Source: Streptomyces sp. AA1529 (GTDB taxonomy: Bacteria > Actinomycetota > Actinomycetes > Streptomycetales > Streptomycetaceae). From it: a stretch of DNA of 64,000 nucleotides. The DNA lies in NCBI RefSeq assembly GCF_000280905.1, contig NZ_ALAP01000023.1:1-64000 (forward strand), read 5' to 3'. Below, piece after piece: positions 36,241 through 45,569 of this stretch. Both the position numbers and the translations under genes were made by a program. The notes beneath the pieces were generated by a model, which saw only the letters and a program-made list of their open reading frames with translations, was not told where the DNA came from and searched no databases. How positions within the stretch are numbered: position 1 is the first letter of the stretch; the number at the start of each line of letters is the position of its first letter.

Positions 36241-37251
36241 TCAGCCGCGCGGCGGGGCCGAGGAGGCGGCCCTGCGGCGGGCGGCGGCGATCAGCCCCCC
36301 GGCCCCCGTCGCGAGAACCGCGGCGCCGCCCACGGCGAGCGGGACCGTACCGCTGTCGGCACCGGTCTCGGCCAGGTCGGCGTCCTCGGCCCCACCGCGC
36401 GGCGCCGCCCCGCCCTGCGGCGCGGGCCCCTCGCCGCCCGGCCCGGACCCGGGAGCCGCGGAGCCGTCGCCGTGTCCGCCGCCGCCTTCCGTGCCGTGCC
36501 CGGACCCGCCGTCCCCGCCGCCGTGCCCGCCGTGGTCCACGGTCGACTTGTCCGCGCCCGCCGCGATCTGCTGCGCGTCGGGCGCCTTCGGCGCCTTCCC
36601 GGCGCCGTCGCCGCCCTCTCCGCCGAAGGTGACGTCCGAGCAGCTGTAGAACGCCTCCGGGCTGTCCGAGCGCTGCCAGATGCTGTAGACGAGCTGCCGG
36701 CCCGACCTCTTCGGCACGGTGCCCTCGATGACGTAGCCGCCGTCCTCCAGTGCCGGGTCGGTCGCCTTCGCGAACGGTTCCGGCTCCAGGTCGGACCAGG
36801 TCAGCGGCTTGGACGGGTCGTAGCCGTCCTTGGTCAGATACAGCTCGAAGGTGCCCTTGTGCGGCGCGGTGGCCCGGTACCGGAAGGTGTGCGGGCCGGC
36901 CTTCATCGCCGTGGCCGGCCAGTCGGTACGGGGCAGGTCCAGCCCCTTGTACTTGTCCCGGCCCGCGCTGCACAGCTTCCCGTCCGGAATGATCTGCCGG
37001 TGCCTGCCCGCCGCGTCCGGGATGTTGACCTCGTTCCAGTCGTAGAACGCCTGCGTCCCGCTCGCGGCGACCGCCGCCTTGCACGCAGCCGACCGCGGAC
37101 TCTCCGGCCCCTCGGCGAAGCAGGCGGACACCCGGCTGACCGGGTCGGCCATCGAACCGTGCGCGGCGGCGGGTGCGGCCGTCGCCAGGACGAGCGCGAG
37201 CGGTGCGGCGCCCAGCGCGGCGATTCCGGCGGCCGTGCGGCGAACGGACAT
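36241..37251 (-). CDS. AA10 lytic polysaccharide monooxygenase with LAXTG sortase signal
   Basis: Copper enzyme that oxidatively cleaves chitin or cellulose. The signal peptide ends APAAA, so His31 becomes the mature N-terminal copper ligand (HGSMADPVSR). His131 in ATAPHKGTF is the second ligand of the histidine brace, and SPEAFYSCSDVTF is the usual C-terminal core motif. After the catalytic domain (to about 210) comes a Gly/His-rich linker of about 80 residues. LAETG at 293-297 follows, then a hydrophobic helix and an RRR tail: a class E sortase sorting signal. The protein should be covalently wall-anchored, unlike most secreted LPMOs. AAGGAG precedes the ATG. Confidence 0.9.
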   Translation of the reverse strand: MSVRRTAAGIAALGAAPLALVLATAAPAAAHGSMADPVSRVSACFAEGPESPRSAACKAAVAASGTQAFYDWNEVNIPDAAGRHRQIIPDGKLCSAGRDKYKGLDLPRTDWPATAMKAGPHTFRYRATAPHKGTFELYLTKDGYDPSKPLTWSDLEPEPFAKATDPALEDGGYVIEGTVPKRSGRQLVYSIWQRSDSPEAFYSCSDVTFGGEGGDGAGKAPKAPDAQQIAAGADKSTVDHGGHGGGDGGSGHGTEGGGGHGDGSAAPGSGPGGEGPAPQGGAAPRGGAEDADLAETGADSGTVPLAVGGAAVLATGAGGLIAAARRRAASSAPPRG

Positions 37252-37600
37252 GTGAAGGGCTCCTTGTCACGGGGGAACGCCGCCCGGAAGCGGCGGCTGC
37301 GGGGGCCGGAACGGGTTCGGGGTGCACCGCCTCCCCAGCGGCTGCCGCCGAACCCGCCCCGGTGGCCCGCACGTTAGCCACACCGGGGGCCCGGAACGGC
37401 CCGTCGGCGGCCGTCGCCCGGATCCTTAGGGAGCGCTTAAGCCGGGTCTAAGCACCCCGACAGACTCGGGGCCGCACCACCCCGCGCGGAACCGTGAGCT
37501 GGGCTTGTGCGTTTTCCTCCCGGAACGCCCCGCCCGGCCGCCCCGCGGACACCGCCGCGGGCCGAGGCGGACACCCGGCGCACGAGAGGAGGAGCAGGCC
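37252..37600. other. 349-bp divergent region between LPMO and MarP-like genes
   Basis: Mostly GC-rich. An AT-richer segment at 37420-37455 has three related CTTA/CTAAG boxes, including GCTTA-N9-TAAGC (37435-37453) and an 8-bp palindrome GCTTAAGC. These could be an operator for either gene. No DasR-type TGGTCTAGACCA site was found. GAGAGGAGGAG just before 37601 is the ribosome site of the protease gene. Confidence 0.4.
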
Positions 37601-38797
37601 GTGAACCTGCTGGATCTGCTCCTGATCGTCGCGGCGCTCGCCTACGCGGGTGCCGGATACCACCGGGGGCTGGTCGCGGGCCTGGTCTCGCTGGCCGGGT
37701 TCGTCGGGGGCGCCTCCCTCGGCGTGTGGCTGCTCCCCTACGTCCTCCGCCTCGCGGACCGCGGCACCACCACCGCCACCCTGCTCGCGCTGCTGACCGT
37801 GCTGGTACCCGCGCTGGCCGGGCACGCGCTGGCCGCCCAGCTCGCCTGGCGGATACGCCACACGCTCCGCCGCACCCCTGTGCGCCGGGTGGACGGAGCG
37901 GGCGGTGCCCTCGTCAACGTCGTGGCCGTCCTCGTCGTCGGCTGGATGGCGGGCAGCGCGCTCGCGACCTCCCCCTCACCCGCGCTCAACCAGGCCATAC
38001 GGGGTTCCGCGCTGCTGGAGGGGGTGCACGAGCGGATGCCCGACAGCGCGGCGACCTGGTTCAACCGCGCCACCGGGGCGCTCACCACGGCGGGCTTCCC
38101 ACCGGTCTTCAACCCCTTCGAGCAGGAGCCGGGCGCCTCCGTGCCGCAGCCGTCCGGGGACGCCGTCACCGAGGCGGCGACCTCCGCCGCGCAGCGCAGC
38201 ACGGTCAAGGTCGAGGGCGTCGCCGACGTGCGGGGCGGCAGACAGGGGCAGGAGGGCAGCGGGTTCGTCTACGCCCGCGGCCATGTGATGACCAACGCGC
38301 ACGTCGTCGCCGGTGTCGACGCGCCGACCGTCCGGGTCGGCGGTGTCGGCCGCCCCCACCACGCGCGGGTCGTCCTCTTCGACCCGGACAAGGACATCGC
38401 CGTCCTGGACGTACCGGGCCTGGAGGCGCCGGCGCTGCGCTTCGCGGGGGACGCCGGGCGGGGGGACCGGGCCGTGGTGGCCGGCTATCCGGAGAACGGC
38501 GGCCTCGATCTGCGCGCCGCGGCCGTGGCGGCCCGCACCCCGGCCCGCGGCCAGGACATCTACGGAGGCTCGCTGACCACCCGCGACATCTACGCCATCC
38601 GCTCCCAGGTCCGCCCGGGCAACTCCGGCGGGCCGCTGCTGACCTCCGACGGGCGGGTGTACGGCGTCGTGTTCGCGCGCTCGACCACGGACGCGGGAAC
38701 CGGATACGCGCTCACCGCCGACCAGGTACGGGGCGCCGCACGGGAGGCCGCGGACGCCACGGCCGCCGTGGACACCGGGAACCGCTCGGCACTGTGA
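37601..38797 (+). CDS. marP: MarP-like membrane serine protease (CvpA + trypsin)
   Basis: 398 aa. An N-terminal CvpA-like part with four hydrophobic helices (LLDLLLIVAALAYAGAGYHRG through VVAVLVVGWMAGSALA) anchors a periplasmic-side chymotrypsin-like domain. The triad is His in MTNAHVVAG, Asp in DKDIAVLDV and Ser in RPGNSGGPLL. It resembles mycobacterial MarP, which is needed for acid and oxidative stress survival via peptidoglycan hydrolase activation. The GTG start has a strong AGGAGGAG upstream. It is convergent with the GNAT gene. Confidence 0.88.
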   Translation: MNLLDLLLIVAALAYAGAGYHRGLVAGLVSLAGFVGGASLGVWLLPYVLRLADRGTTTATLLALLTVLVPALAGHALAAQLAWRIRHTLRRTPVRRVDGAGGALVNVVAVLVVGWMAGSALATSPSPALNQAIRGSALLEGVHERMPDSAATWFNRATGALTTAGFPPVFNPFEQEPGASVPQPSGDAVTEAATSAAQRSTVKVEGVADVRGGRQGQEGSGFVYARGHVMTNAHVVAGVDAPTVRVGGVGRPHHARVVLFDPDKDIAVLDVPGLEAPALRFAGDAGRGDRAVVAGYPENGGLDLRAAAVAARTPARGQDIYGGSLTTRDIYAIRSQVRPGNSGGPLLTSDGRVYGVVFARSTTDAGTGYALTADQVRGAAREAADATAAVDTGNRSAL

Positions 38798-38807
38798 GAG
38801 CACGGTG

Positions 38808-38837
38808 CGGGCGCACGGTGCGGGCGCCGTGCGCCCG
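38808..38837. terminator. Hairpin between marP-like and GNAT genes
   Basis: Eleven-base perfect arms CGGGCGCACGG / CCGTGCGCCCG with an eight-base loop, ten bases after the protease stop and 30 bases from the end of the convergent gene. Confidence 0.65.
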
Positions 38838-38867
38838 GGCCCGCCGCCGGACCGGGGCGGCGGCCGG

Positions 38868-39800
38868 TCAGATCCGCTTGACGCACCGCCACTCCGTGGC
38901 GACCTCCGCGTAGCCCAGGCGCCGGTTGACGGCCAGCATCGGCTCGTTCGTCGCGTCGTTCCCGGTGTAGGCGTGCCGGTAGCCCGCCGCGCGGGCCCGC
39001 CGCAGCGCGGCCAGCTTGGCCAGTCGCGCCAGCCCCCGGCCGCGGAAGGCTCGCCGGGTTCCCGTCATCCCCGACCAGTAGCGGTCCACCCCGTCGGTCT
39101 GCGCGACGCTGTAGGCCGCGACCCGCCCGTCCACCAGCGCCACACTGCTCAGCTCGGCGTTCCAGTCGGGCCGCTGCCAGTTGTGCCGCAGCCACTGCGG
39201 GTACGGCGTCCGGCCCACCGGCACGTCGCCCGGCTCGTCCGCGGCGCACTCGGTGTCGGCCTCGTACAGCGGCCGCAGGTCGTCGGCGAACTCGGCGACC
39301 CGGTGCAGGGTCACGCCCGGCGGCAGCGGCTCCGGCAGCTCCGGCAGCGCGGCGCGGTCCAGCCCGCGTCCGAGGAAGTGCGCCTGCCGGGAGGGGAGGT
39401 AGCCGCGGCGCCCGGCGAACCCGGCGGCGTGGCCGTCCGCGGCGACCCAGCTGTACACCCGCCGCACCGCCAGCCCCGCCAGATACGCCTCGCCCGCGGC
39501 CACCAGGGCCGAGCCCGTGCCCCGGCCCCGGCGGCCGGGCGGTACCACCGTGTGCAGAAAGCCCCGACCCGGCTCCACGCTCCCCGCGACCAGGCCCGCC
39601 TCCGCGCACCCCGTGGCCGTGCCGTCCGCGTCCTCGGCCACCAGCAGCAGCCGCCGCTGCCCCGCGGGCGCCTGCGCCACCTCCCAGGCGACCGTCTCGG
39701 CCGTGCACACCAGATACGGGATCGTCGCGCGGCGGACCGCGGCCACGGACCGGGCGTCGCCGGGGTCGTCGGCGCGGAAGGCGCGGATCTGGGACGTCAT
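38868..39800 (-). CDS. Tandem-domain GNAT N-acetyltransferase
   Basis: 310 aa with two GNAT folds. The first has VVPPGRRGRGTGSALVAAGEAYL, a good acetyl-CoA pyrophosphate loop (RxxGxG/A). The second has MTGTRRAFRGRGLARLAKLAALRRARAAG with RGRGLA, and YTGNDATNEPMLAVNRRLGYAEV, typical of the MshD-like and small-molecule acetyltransferase group. Substrate is unknown. It starts at ATG 39800 with no strong ribosome site, and is divergent from the GntR gene. Confidence 0.8.
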   Translation of the reverse strand: MTSQIRAFRADDPGDARSVAAVRRATIPYLVCTAETVAWEVAQAPAGQRRLLLVAEDADGTATGCAEAGLVAGSVEPGRGFLHTVVPPGRRGRGTGSALVAAGEAYLAGLAVRRVYSWVAADGHAAGFAGRRGYLPSRQAHFLGRGLDRAALPELPEPLPPGVTLHRVAEFADDLRPLYEADTECAADEPGDVPVGRTPYPQWLRHNWQRPDWNAELSSVALVDGRVAAYSVAQTDGVDRYWSGMTGTRRAFRGRGLARLAKLAALRRARAAGYRHAYTGNDATNEPMLAVNRRLGYAEVATEWRCVKRI

Positions 39801-39895
39801 GGCGCGGAGGCTACGTCGGCGGCGCGGCGCGGCGCCTCCGGATTTCCCGGGGTGGGGGAGAATCGGCCCGTACCCGCTCGCTCCCCGGAGGACCC

Positions 39896-40288
39896 GTGCC
39901 GCCGAACCCCACGAACGCCCTGGCCATCGACCTCGACCCGGACGCGCCCGAAGCGCCCTACGAGCAGGTGCGGTCGCGCATCGCCGCGCTCGCACGCGGC
40001 GGCGACCTGCCCACCGGCTACAAACTCCCCACCGTGCGGGGCCTCGCGGAGGAGCTGGGGCTCGCCGCGAACACGGTCGCCAAGGCGTACCGCGCGCTGG
40101 AGGCCGACGGCGTCATCGAGACCCGGGGGCGCAACGGCACCTTCATCGCCGCCGCCGGCGGGGTCGCCGAGCGGGAGCTGGCCGAGGCGGCACAGGCGTT
40201 CGCCGCCCGGGCGAGGCGGCTGGACGCCGGTCGGGACGCGGCGCTGTCCGCCGCCCGGGACGCGCTGCGCGCCCAGTACGGCGGGTAG
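39896..40288 (+). CDS. Short GntR-family regulator (YtrA-like)
   Basis: 130 aa. Winged helix-turn-helix at the N-terminus: PYEQVRSRIAALARGGDLPTGYKLPTVRGLAEELGLAANTVAKAYRALEADGVIETRGRNGTFI. The C-terminal part is only about 45 residues, fitting the YtrA subfamily without a large ligand domain. YtrA-type regulators usually sit with ABC transporters, but none is adjacent. GTG start with CCCCGGAGG upstream. Confidence 0.85.
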   Translation: MPPNPTNALAIDLDPDAPEAPYEQVRSRIAALARGGDLPTGYKLPTVRGLAEELGLAANTVAKAYRALEADGVIETRGRNGTFIAAAGGVAERELAEAAQAFAARARRLDAGRDAALSAARDALRAQYGG

Positions 40289-40312
40289 CCCGGCCGCTCC
40301 CTGCGGGCGGAT

Positions 40313-40346
40313 CCCCGCGCCGGTCCCGGACCGGACCGGCGCGGGG
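40313..40346. terminator. Strong hairpin between GntR and secreted protein genes
   Basis: Perfect 14-base arms (CCCCGCGCCGGTCC and its reverse complement) with a six-base loop, 25 bases after the GntR stop and 22 bases from the end of the convergent gene. Confidence 0.75.
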
Positions 40347-40367
40347 ACCGCGGCGCGTGACCGGGGA

Positions 40368-40979
40368 TCAGAGGCGGGCCGCGGCCTTGGTGGCGGTGGT
40401 GCGGAACGCGGCGACCGGGGCGTCCGGCAGGGTGCCCATCTCGGCCCAGCGCACCACGGTGACCTTCGTGCCCTTGCGGATCACCGCGAACAGGTTCACG
40501 CCGTGCTCCGACTCCGGCGGTGCGGTGTGCACGCCGTAGAGGTGTGTGCTGTCCCCGGCGTCGACCGTGCCGTAGTCGTCCCAGGAGGCCGTGCTGCCGG
40601 GGTGGTCCCGCAGCCAGTCGGCGGCGCAGCCCGCCGCGCGGTCCGCCAGCTTCGAGGCGAGTTTGTCCGCCGCCTTCACGGACGCGGTCGTGGTGGCGAC
40701 CTGGGAGGCGTGGGTGTCGTAGTCGGTGCCGAAGAGGCGGTGGTAGGTGCTGGAGGTGTCGGGCAGTGCACCGTCCACGCAGAAGGGTTCCGGGTCCGGC
40801 AGGCCCTTGGTGACCGCGCCCTCGTACCACGGGGACGTGGCGTGCGGCGGCAGGTCGTCGGCGGTCAGGAAGCCCGGTGCCGCGGTCCGGGACGGGGCCG
40901 CGGCGGCGGTGGCCGCTGCGGCGGTGAGCAGGGCGACGGCGGCGGCGGTGGTGGCCGCGGCGGCGGAGCGCGTGCGCAT
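40368..40979 (-). CDS. Secreted protein of unknown function
   Basis: 203 aa with an Ala-rich signal peptide ([29 protein letters not shown]). The mature region has three cysteines (PEPFCVDG and AAGCAADWL are clear) and a pattern HRLFGTDYDTHASQVATTTASVKAADKLASKLADRAAGCAADWL followed by beta strands (NLFAVIRKGTKVTVVRWAEMG). It resembles the extracellular PknH-sensor-like fold seen in actinobacterial secreted proteins, but this is only a shape impression. GGAGGA precedes the ATG. Confidence 0.7.
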   Translation of the reverse strand: MRTRSAAAATTAAAVALLTAAAATAAAAPSRTAAPGFLTADDLPPHATSPWYEGAVTKGLPDPEPFCVDGALPDTSSTYHRLFGTDYDTHASQVATTTASVKAADKLASKLADRAAGCAADWLRDHPGSTASWDDYGTVDAGDSTHLYGVHTAPPESEHGVNLFAVIRKGTKVTVVRWAEMGTLPDAPVAAFRTTATKAAARL

Positions 40980-41126
40980 GGTGGGTCCTCCCCCTGGGCG
41001 AACTGTCGTGGTGTCAGACCCCTGAGCGCGGCCGATGGTTGTCCGCGCGGGCGGCTGCCGGGCTCGCCGGGCCCGGCCCCCGGCGAGTGGGGGTCTCCGG
41101 CCGGGGCAGGGGACGCCGCCCGGCGG

Positions 41127-42353
<1,227 letters not shown>

Positions 42354-42640
42354 GATCCGGCATGGCGGCGGCACTCGCACGCGGGTTTCGCGGCGCGTCA
42401 CCCGCGCATCCCGGAAGCCCGTCCGCCCCCTGTGTGCGCCCGAAGCCTCCTGGAATCCGGCTGGTTCGTCCTGGTTCGCAGGACTTCCCGGGGTGCCGGT
42501 CAGCTGCCCGGACGGCGTACCGTGTGCGTCAACAGCCTTGTGGGGCAGGTGAATGCTGTGGCCGGGATACACGCATGTCGTAGTCGGGAGATAGGGTTAC
42601 TCTGCCCGGGCCGGGTGCCCTCGTACGGGTGGGGAGTGAC

Positions 42641-42907
42641 ATGGAACAGATAACAGTCGGCAGCAGGGCGCGGGTGCCCGCGATCAAATGCGGTACCGGC
42701 GCGACGAGTTCGCGCCTCGATCGGCACCTCTCCGTGCTCGCGGGCCCCGCCGTCCCACCGCGCGAGGCGGAGGACGCGACCACGCTGATGCGGGAGATCA
42801 CACAGCGCGACGCGCTGCACAGCCGCACGCGCAACCGCGGTGCGCGGGTCTCCCTCTTCGCCCCGCTGCGCAAGCTGCGCCGCACGCTGTTCGGCGAGCG
42901 CGGCTGA
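42641..42907 (+). CDS. Small conserved hypothetical protein, 88 aa
   Basis: Basic small protein starting MEQITVGSRARVPAIKCGTGATSSRLDRHL, with a central helix AEDATTLMREITQRDALHSR and a cationic tail (SLFAPLRKLRRTLFGERG). No signal peptide or known motif. GGGGAG precedes the ATG, and a TAGGGT hexamer around 42591 may be the promoter. The gap 42354-42640 contains nothing else recognisable. Function unknown. Confidence 0.6.
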   Translation: MEQITVGSRARVPAIKCGTGATSSRLDRHLSVLAGPAVPPREAEDATTLMREITQRDALHSRTRNRGARVSLFAPLRKLRRTLFGERG

Positions 42908-42910
42908 AGG

Positions 42911-42971
42911 CGGCCGCCGGACTGCTCCCTCGCGGAGTCCGCGGATCCTCCGCGGAACGTCCCGGCGGCCG
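42911..42971 (+). terminator. Nested hairpin after the 88-aa gene
   Basis: Outer perfect arms CGGCCGCCGG / CCGGCGGCCG enclose an inner stem CCGCGGA-TCC-TCCGCGG (42939-42955). TTTCCCCCC follows the outer stem. The rest of the gap to 43071 is pyrimidine-rich on the plus strand. Confidence 0.6.
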
Positions 42972-43071
42972 TTTCCCCCCTCGTGTCTCCCGCTTCTCCC
43001 GTGCTTCCCCCGCTCTGCCCCGGGCCCGGCCCCGGCTCCCCGGCCCGCCCCCTCCCGGCCCGTCGCCCCCG

Positions 43072-43848
43072 TCACGCCCGTTCGTCGTGGTCCGCCAGGT
43101 TCTCCAACGTCACGGAGAAGGCGAAGCGGTCCCCCCGGTAGTGGATGCGGACCACGTCCACCACGCGTCCCTCCGCGTCATAGGTCACTCCTGTGTAGTG
43201 CAGGATCGGGCTCAGCAGCGGCACCCGCAGCAGCCGGGCCGTCTCCGGATCGGCCAGCCGTGCCTCGACCGTGTCCGTGATCCTGCTGATCCGCACCCCC
43301 ACGGCGTCCCGCAGCACCTTCGTCATGGGCCAGTCGCGCCGCAGATCCGCCGGATCGATGTGGTCGGCGACGTCCCTGCGGATGAGGTTGCAGGCCCAGT
43401 TGGTCGGCTCCCCGCTCTCCCGTTCGCAGCGCAGCCGCCGGTAGGCCATCGCCTCCTGCTGGCCGGGGAAGTACTCGGCCAGCTCGGCGGGGACCGGCTC
43501 CGGCCCGTGGCCCAGCAGCGTGGTGGGCTCCCCGGACTGCTGGGCGACGATCGTGTCCACCGAGCCGAGCAGCCGCACCGGGCGGGCCCGGCGCGCCTCC
43601 GGTTCGATGAAGGTGCCGCGCCGCCGGTGCCTGCTGATCAGGCCCTCCGTCTCCAGCTCCTTGAGGGCCTGGCGCATGGTCAGCACGCTGACACCGTAGT
43701 GCTCGGCCAGCCGGTCCTCGGGCGGCAGCCGGTCCGGCGCCTGCGGAGGGCGGCCGAGTATGGAGGCGCGGAGGGACTGGGAGACCTGATACCAGAGGGG
43801 CAGCTTCCGGTTCAGCTCGACGGAGTCGGGGGTGAACAGCGGCGTCAT
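43072..43848 (-). CDS. GntR/HutC-family regulator with UTRA domain, next to hmgA
   Basis: 258 aa. N-terminal winged helix: LPLWYQVSQSLRASILGRPPQAPDRLPPEDRLAEHYGVSVLTMRQALKELETEGLISRHRRRGTFI. A UTRA ligand-binding domain covers about residues 90-250 (LLSPILHYTGVTYDAEGRVVDVVRIHYRGDRFAFSV). GGAGG eight bases before the ATG favours 43848 over an in-frame ATG five codons earlier. It follows hmgA on the same strand after 111 bp, and a long palindrome covers the hmgA promoter, so it is the probable homogentisate-pathway regulator, perhaps sensing an aromatic intermediate. Confidence 0.88.
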   Translation of the reverse strand: MTPLFTPDSVELNRKLPLWYQVSQSLRASILGRPPQAPDRLPPEDRLAEHYGVSVLTMRQALKELETEGLISRHRRRGTFIEPEARRARPVRLLGSVDTIVAQQSGEPTTLLGHGPEPVPAELAEYFPGQQEAMAYRRLRCERESGEPTNWACNLIRRDVADHIDPADLRRDWPMTKVLRDAVGVRISRITDTVEARLADPETARLLRVPLLSPILHYTGVTYDAEGRVVDVVRIHYRGDRFAFSVTLENLADHDERA

Positions 43849-43959
43849 GGGGCGTGCCTCCACGGGTGAGGTCGGCCCGCCGCGGTCCGCATACGACCGG
43901 TGCGGGCCCCGGCGGAGCGGGGCCGCGCGGGGCCCGCGCGGGCGGACCGACCGGGGATG

Positions 43960-45396
43960 TCAGGGAGCCGGGAAGTGGCGCTCGAGACCCTGCCACACCG
44001 CGTCGTAGTCCGCCTGCAGGTGTGCGGCGCCCGCCGCCTGCCCGGTGAGCGTCACCGGCCAGCGCGTCTCGAACATGAAGGCCAGCCCGTCGTCGATCTT
44101 CTGCGGTGCCGGCTCGGCTGCCGAGGCCCGTTCGAAGGTCTCCCGGTCGGGGCCGTGGGCCGACATCATGTTGTGCAGCGAGCCCCCGCCCGGTACGAAG
44201 CCGTCCGCGCCCCCCGCCTTGGCGTCGTAGGCGCCCTCGATCAGGCCCATGTACTCGCTCATCACGTTGCGGTGGAAGTACGGCGGCCGGAAGGTGTCCT
44301 CGCCCACCAGCCAGCGGGGTGCGAAGACCACGAAATCCACCCCGGCCAGGCCCGGGGTGTCCGAGGGCGAGGTCAGCACGGTGAAGATCGAGGGGTCGGG
44401 ATGGTCGTAGCTGATGCTGCCCAGCACGTTGAAGCGGCGCAGATCGTAGACGTAGGGCAGATGGTTGCCGTGCCAGGCCACGACGTCCAGCGGCGAGTGG
44501 TCGTAGACGGCCTTCCACAGGTTGCCGCAGAACTTGTTGACCACCTCGACCGGCCGCTCCACGTCCTCGTAGGCCGCCGTGGGGGCCAGGAAGTCCCGTG
44601 CGTTGGCCAGCCCGTTGGCGCCGATCGGCCCCAGATCGGGCAGCACGAAGGGGCGGCCGTAGTTCTCGCAGACGTACCCGCGCGCGCTCTCCGCCAGCAG
44701 TTCCACCCGGAAGCGCACCCCGCGCGGGATCAGCGCCACATGCCCCGGGGCCGCGCTCAGCGGCCCGAACTCGGTGTGCAGCAGCAGCCCGCCGCGCTCG
44801 GGGACGATCAGCAGTTCGCCGTCCGCGTCGCTGAAGACCCGGTCGGTCATGGACGCGTTGGCGGCGTACAGATGCACGGCCATCCCGCTGCGCTGCCGCG
44901 CGTCGCCGTTGCCGCCCAGCGTCCAGAGCCCCGCCAGGAAGTCGGTGCCCCGGGAGTGCTCCTGGTGCTCCCCGCTCGACGAGCGCGGGGGAGGTTCGGG
45001 CAGCGGACCCCAGCGCAGCCGGTTGGGATCGGGCTGCGTCTCGGCGAAGGGCGCGCTCCGCAGGCCGCCGTTGTCCGTGCGGACGAAGCGGGGGTGCGCC
45101 GCCGAGGGGCGGATGCGGTAGAGCCACGAGCGGCGGTTGTGCGCCCGGGGCTCGGTGAACGCGCTGCCGCTCAACTGCTCCGCGTACAGGCCCAGCGGCG
45201 CCCGCTGGGGGGAGTTGCGGCCGAGGGGCAGTGCGCCCGGCTCGGCCTCGCTGCTGTGCTCGTTGCCGAACCCGGCCTGGTAGGTCAGTTGCCCGGCCGC
45301 GCCGCGCGCCTGATCCCCTGCCCGGCCGGCGGAGGTGCCGGTGCTGCTGGTGGTGCTGTCGGTGCCCTGGCCCATCGCCAACTCCCGCCGCATCAT
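43960..45396 (-). CDS. hmgA: Homogentisate 1,2-dioxygenase
   Basis: Fe(II) ring-cleavage enzyme of tyrosine and phenylalanine catabolism, converting homogentisate to maleylacetoacetate. 478 aa, slightly long because of a 35-residue Ser/Thr/Gly head. Clear family blocks are [99 protein letters not shown] (iron-ligand region), [16 protein letters not shown] and [13 protein letters not shown]. Enzymes for the following steps are not in the window. Confidence 0.95.
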   Translation of the reverse strand: MMRRELAMGQGTDSTTSSTGTSAGRAGDQARGAAGQLTYQAGFGNEHSSEAEPGALPLGRNSPQRAPLGLYAEQLSGSAFTEPRAHNRRSWLYRIRPSAAHPRFVRTDNGGLRSAPFAETQPDPNRLRWGPLPEPPPRSSSGEHQEHSRGTDFLAGLWTLGGNGDARQRSGMAVHLYAANASMTDRVFSDADGELLIVPERGGLLLHTEFGPLSAAPGHVALIPRGVRFRVELLAESARGYVCENYGRPFVLPDLGPIGANGLANARDFLAPTAAYEDVERPVEVVNKFCGNLWKAVYDHSPLDVVAWHGNHLPYVYDLRRFNVLGSISYDHPDPSIFTVLTSPSDTPGLAGVDFVVFAPRWLVGEDTFRPPYFHRNVMSEYMGLIEGAYDAKAGGADGFVPGGGSLHNMMSAHGPDRETFERASAAEPAPQKIDDGLAFMFETRWPVTLTGQAAGAAHLQADYDAVWQGLERHFPAP

Positions 45397-45398
45397 GA

Positions 45399-45422
45399 AT
45401 TCCTATGGAGGACCATAGGAAT
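45399..45422 (-). promoter_or_regulatory. 24-bp palindromic operator at hmgA
   Basis: Arms ATTCCTATGG and CCATAGGAAT are exact reverse complements separated by AGGA. It covers the minus-10 and the expected transcription start of hmgA and ends two bases before the ATG. A repressor bound here would block initiation. The neighbouring GntR/UTRA protein is the obvious candidate. Confidence 0.75.
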
Positions 45423-45440
45423 AACGGAGGTCTCCGTCAA
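45412..45440 (-). promoter_or_regulatory. hmgA promoter
   Basis: On the minus strand TTGACG (45440-45435) and TATGGT (45417-45412) are 17 bp apart, a near-consensus housekeeping promoter. The start of transcription is expected about ten bases before the ATG, within the palindrome. Confidence 0.65.
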
Positions 45441-45534
45441 CGCACCACGCGTGCCCGCCCGGCGATCCGGGCGGGCACGCGCCGGGCGGGGGCGCGCCAT
45501 CGGCCCCGGTGACCCAGGGCACCCCGACGCCGTG

Positions 45535-45563
45535 CTGACACCTTGCTGACCCGACAGTAGGTT
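45535..45563 (+). promoter_or_regulatory. Promoter of the aldehyde dehydrogenase gene, leaderless
   Basis: CTGACA (45535-45540), 17-bp spacer, TAGGTT (45558-45563). The A of the ATG lies seven bases after the minus-10, exactly where transcription should begin, and no purine-rich ribosome site is present. The mRNA is therefore probably leaderless. Confidence 0.6.
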
Positions 45564-45569
45564 TGCCCC

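Noticed and set aside
37252..37600. DasR-type chitin operator for the LPMO
   Set aside because: No TGGTCTAGACCA-like site; only GGGTCTAAGC is present.
43000..43071. Pyrimidine-rich tract as a functional signal
   Set aside because: The C/T-rich run is a composition effect at the 3' side of the nested hairpin, with no repeat unit.
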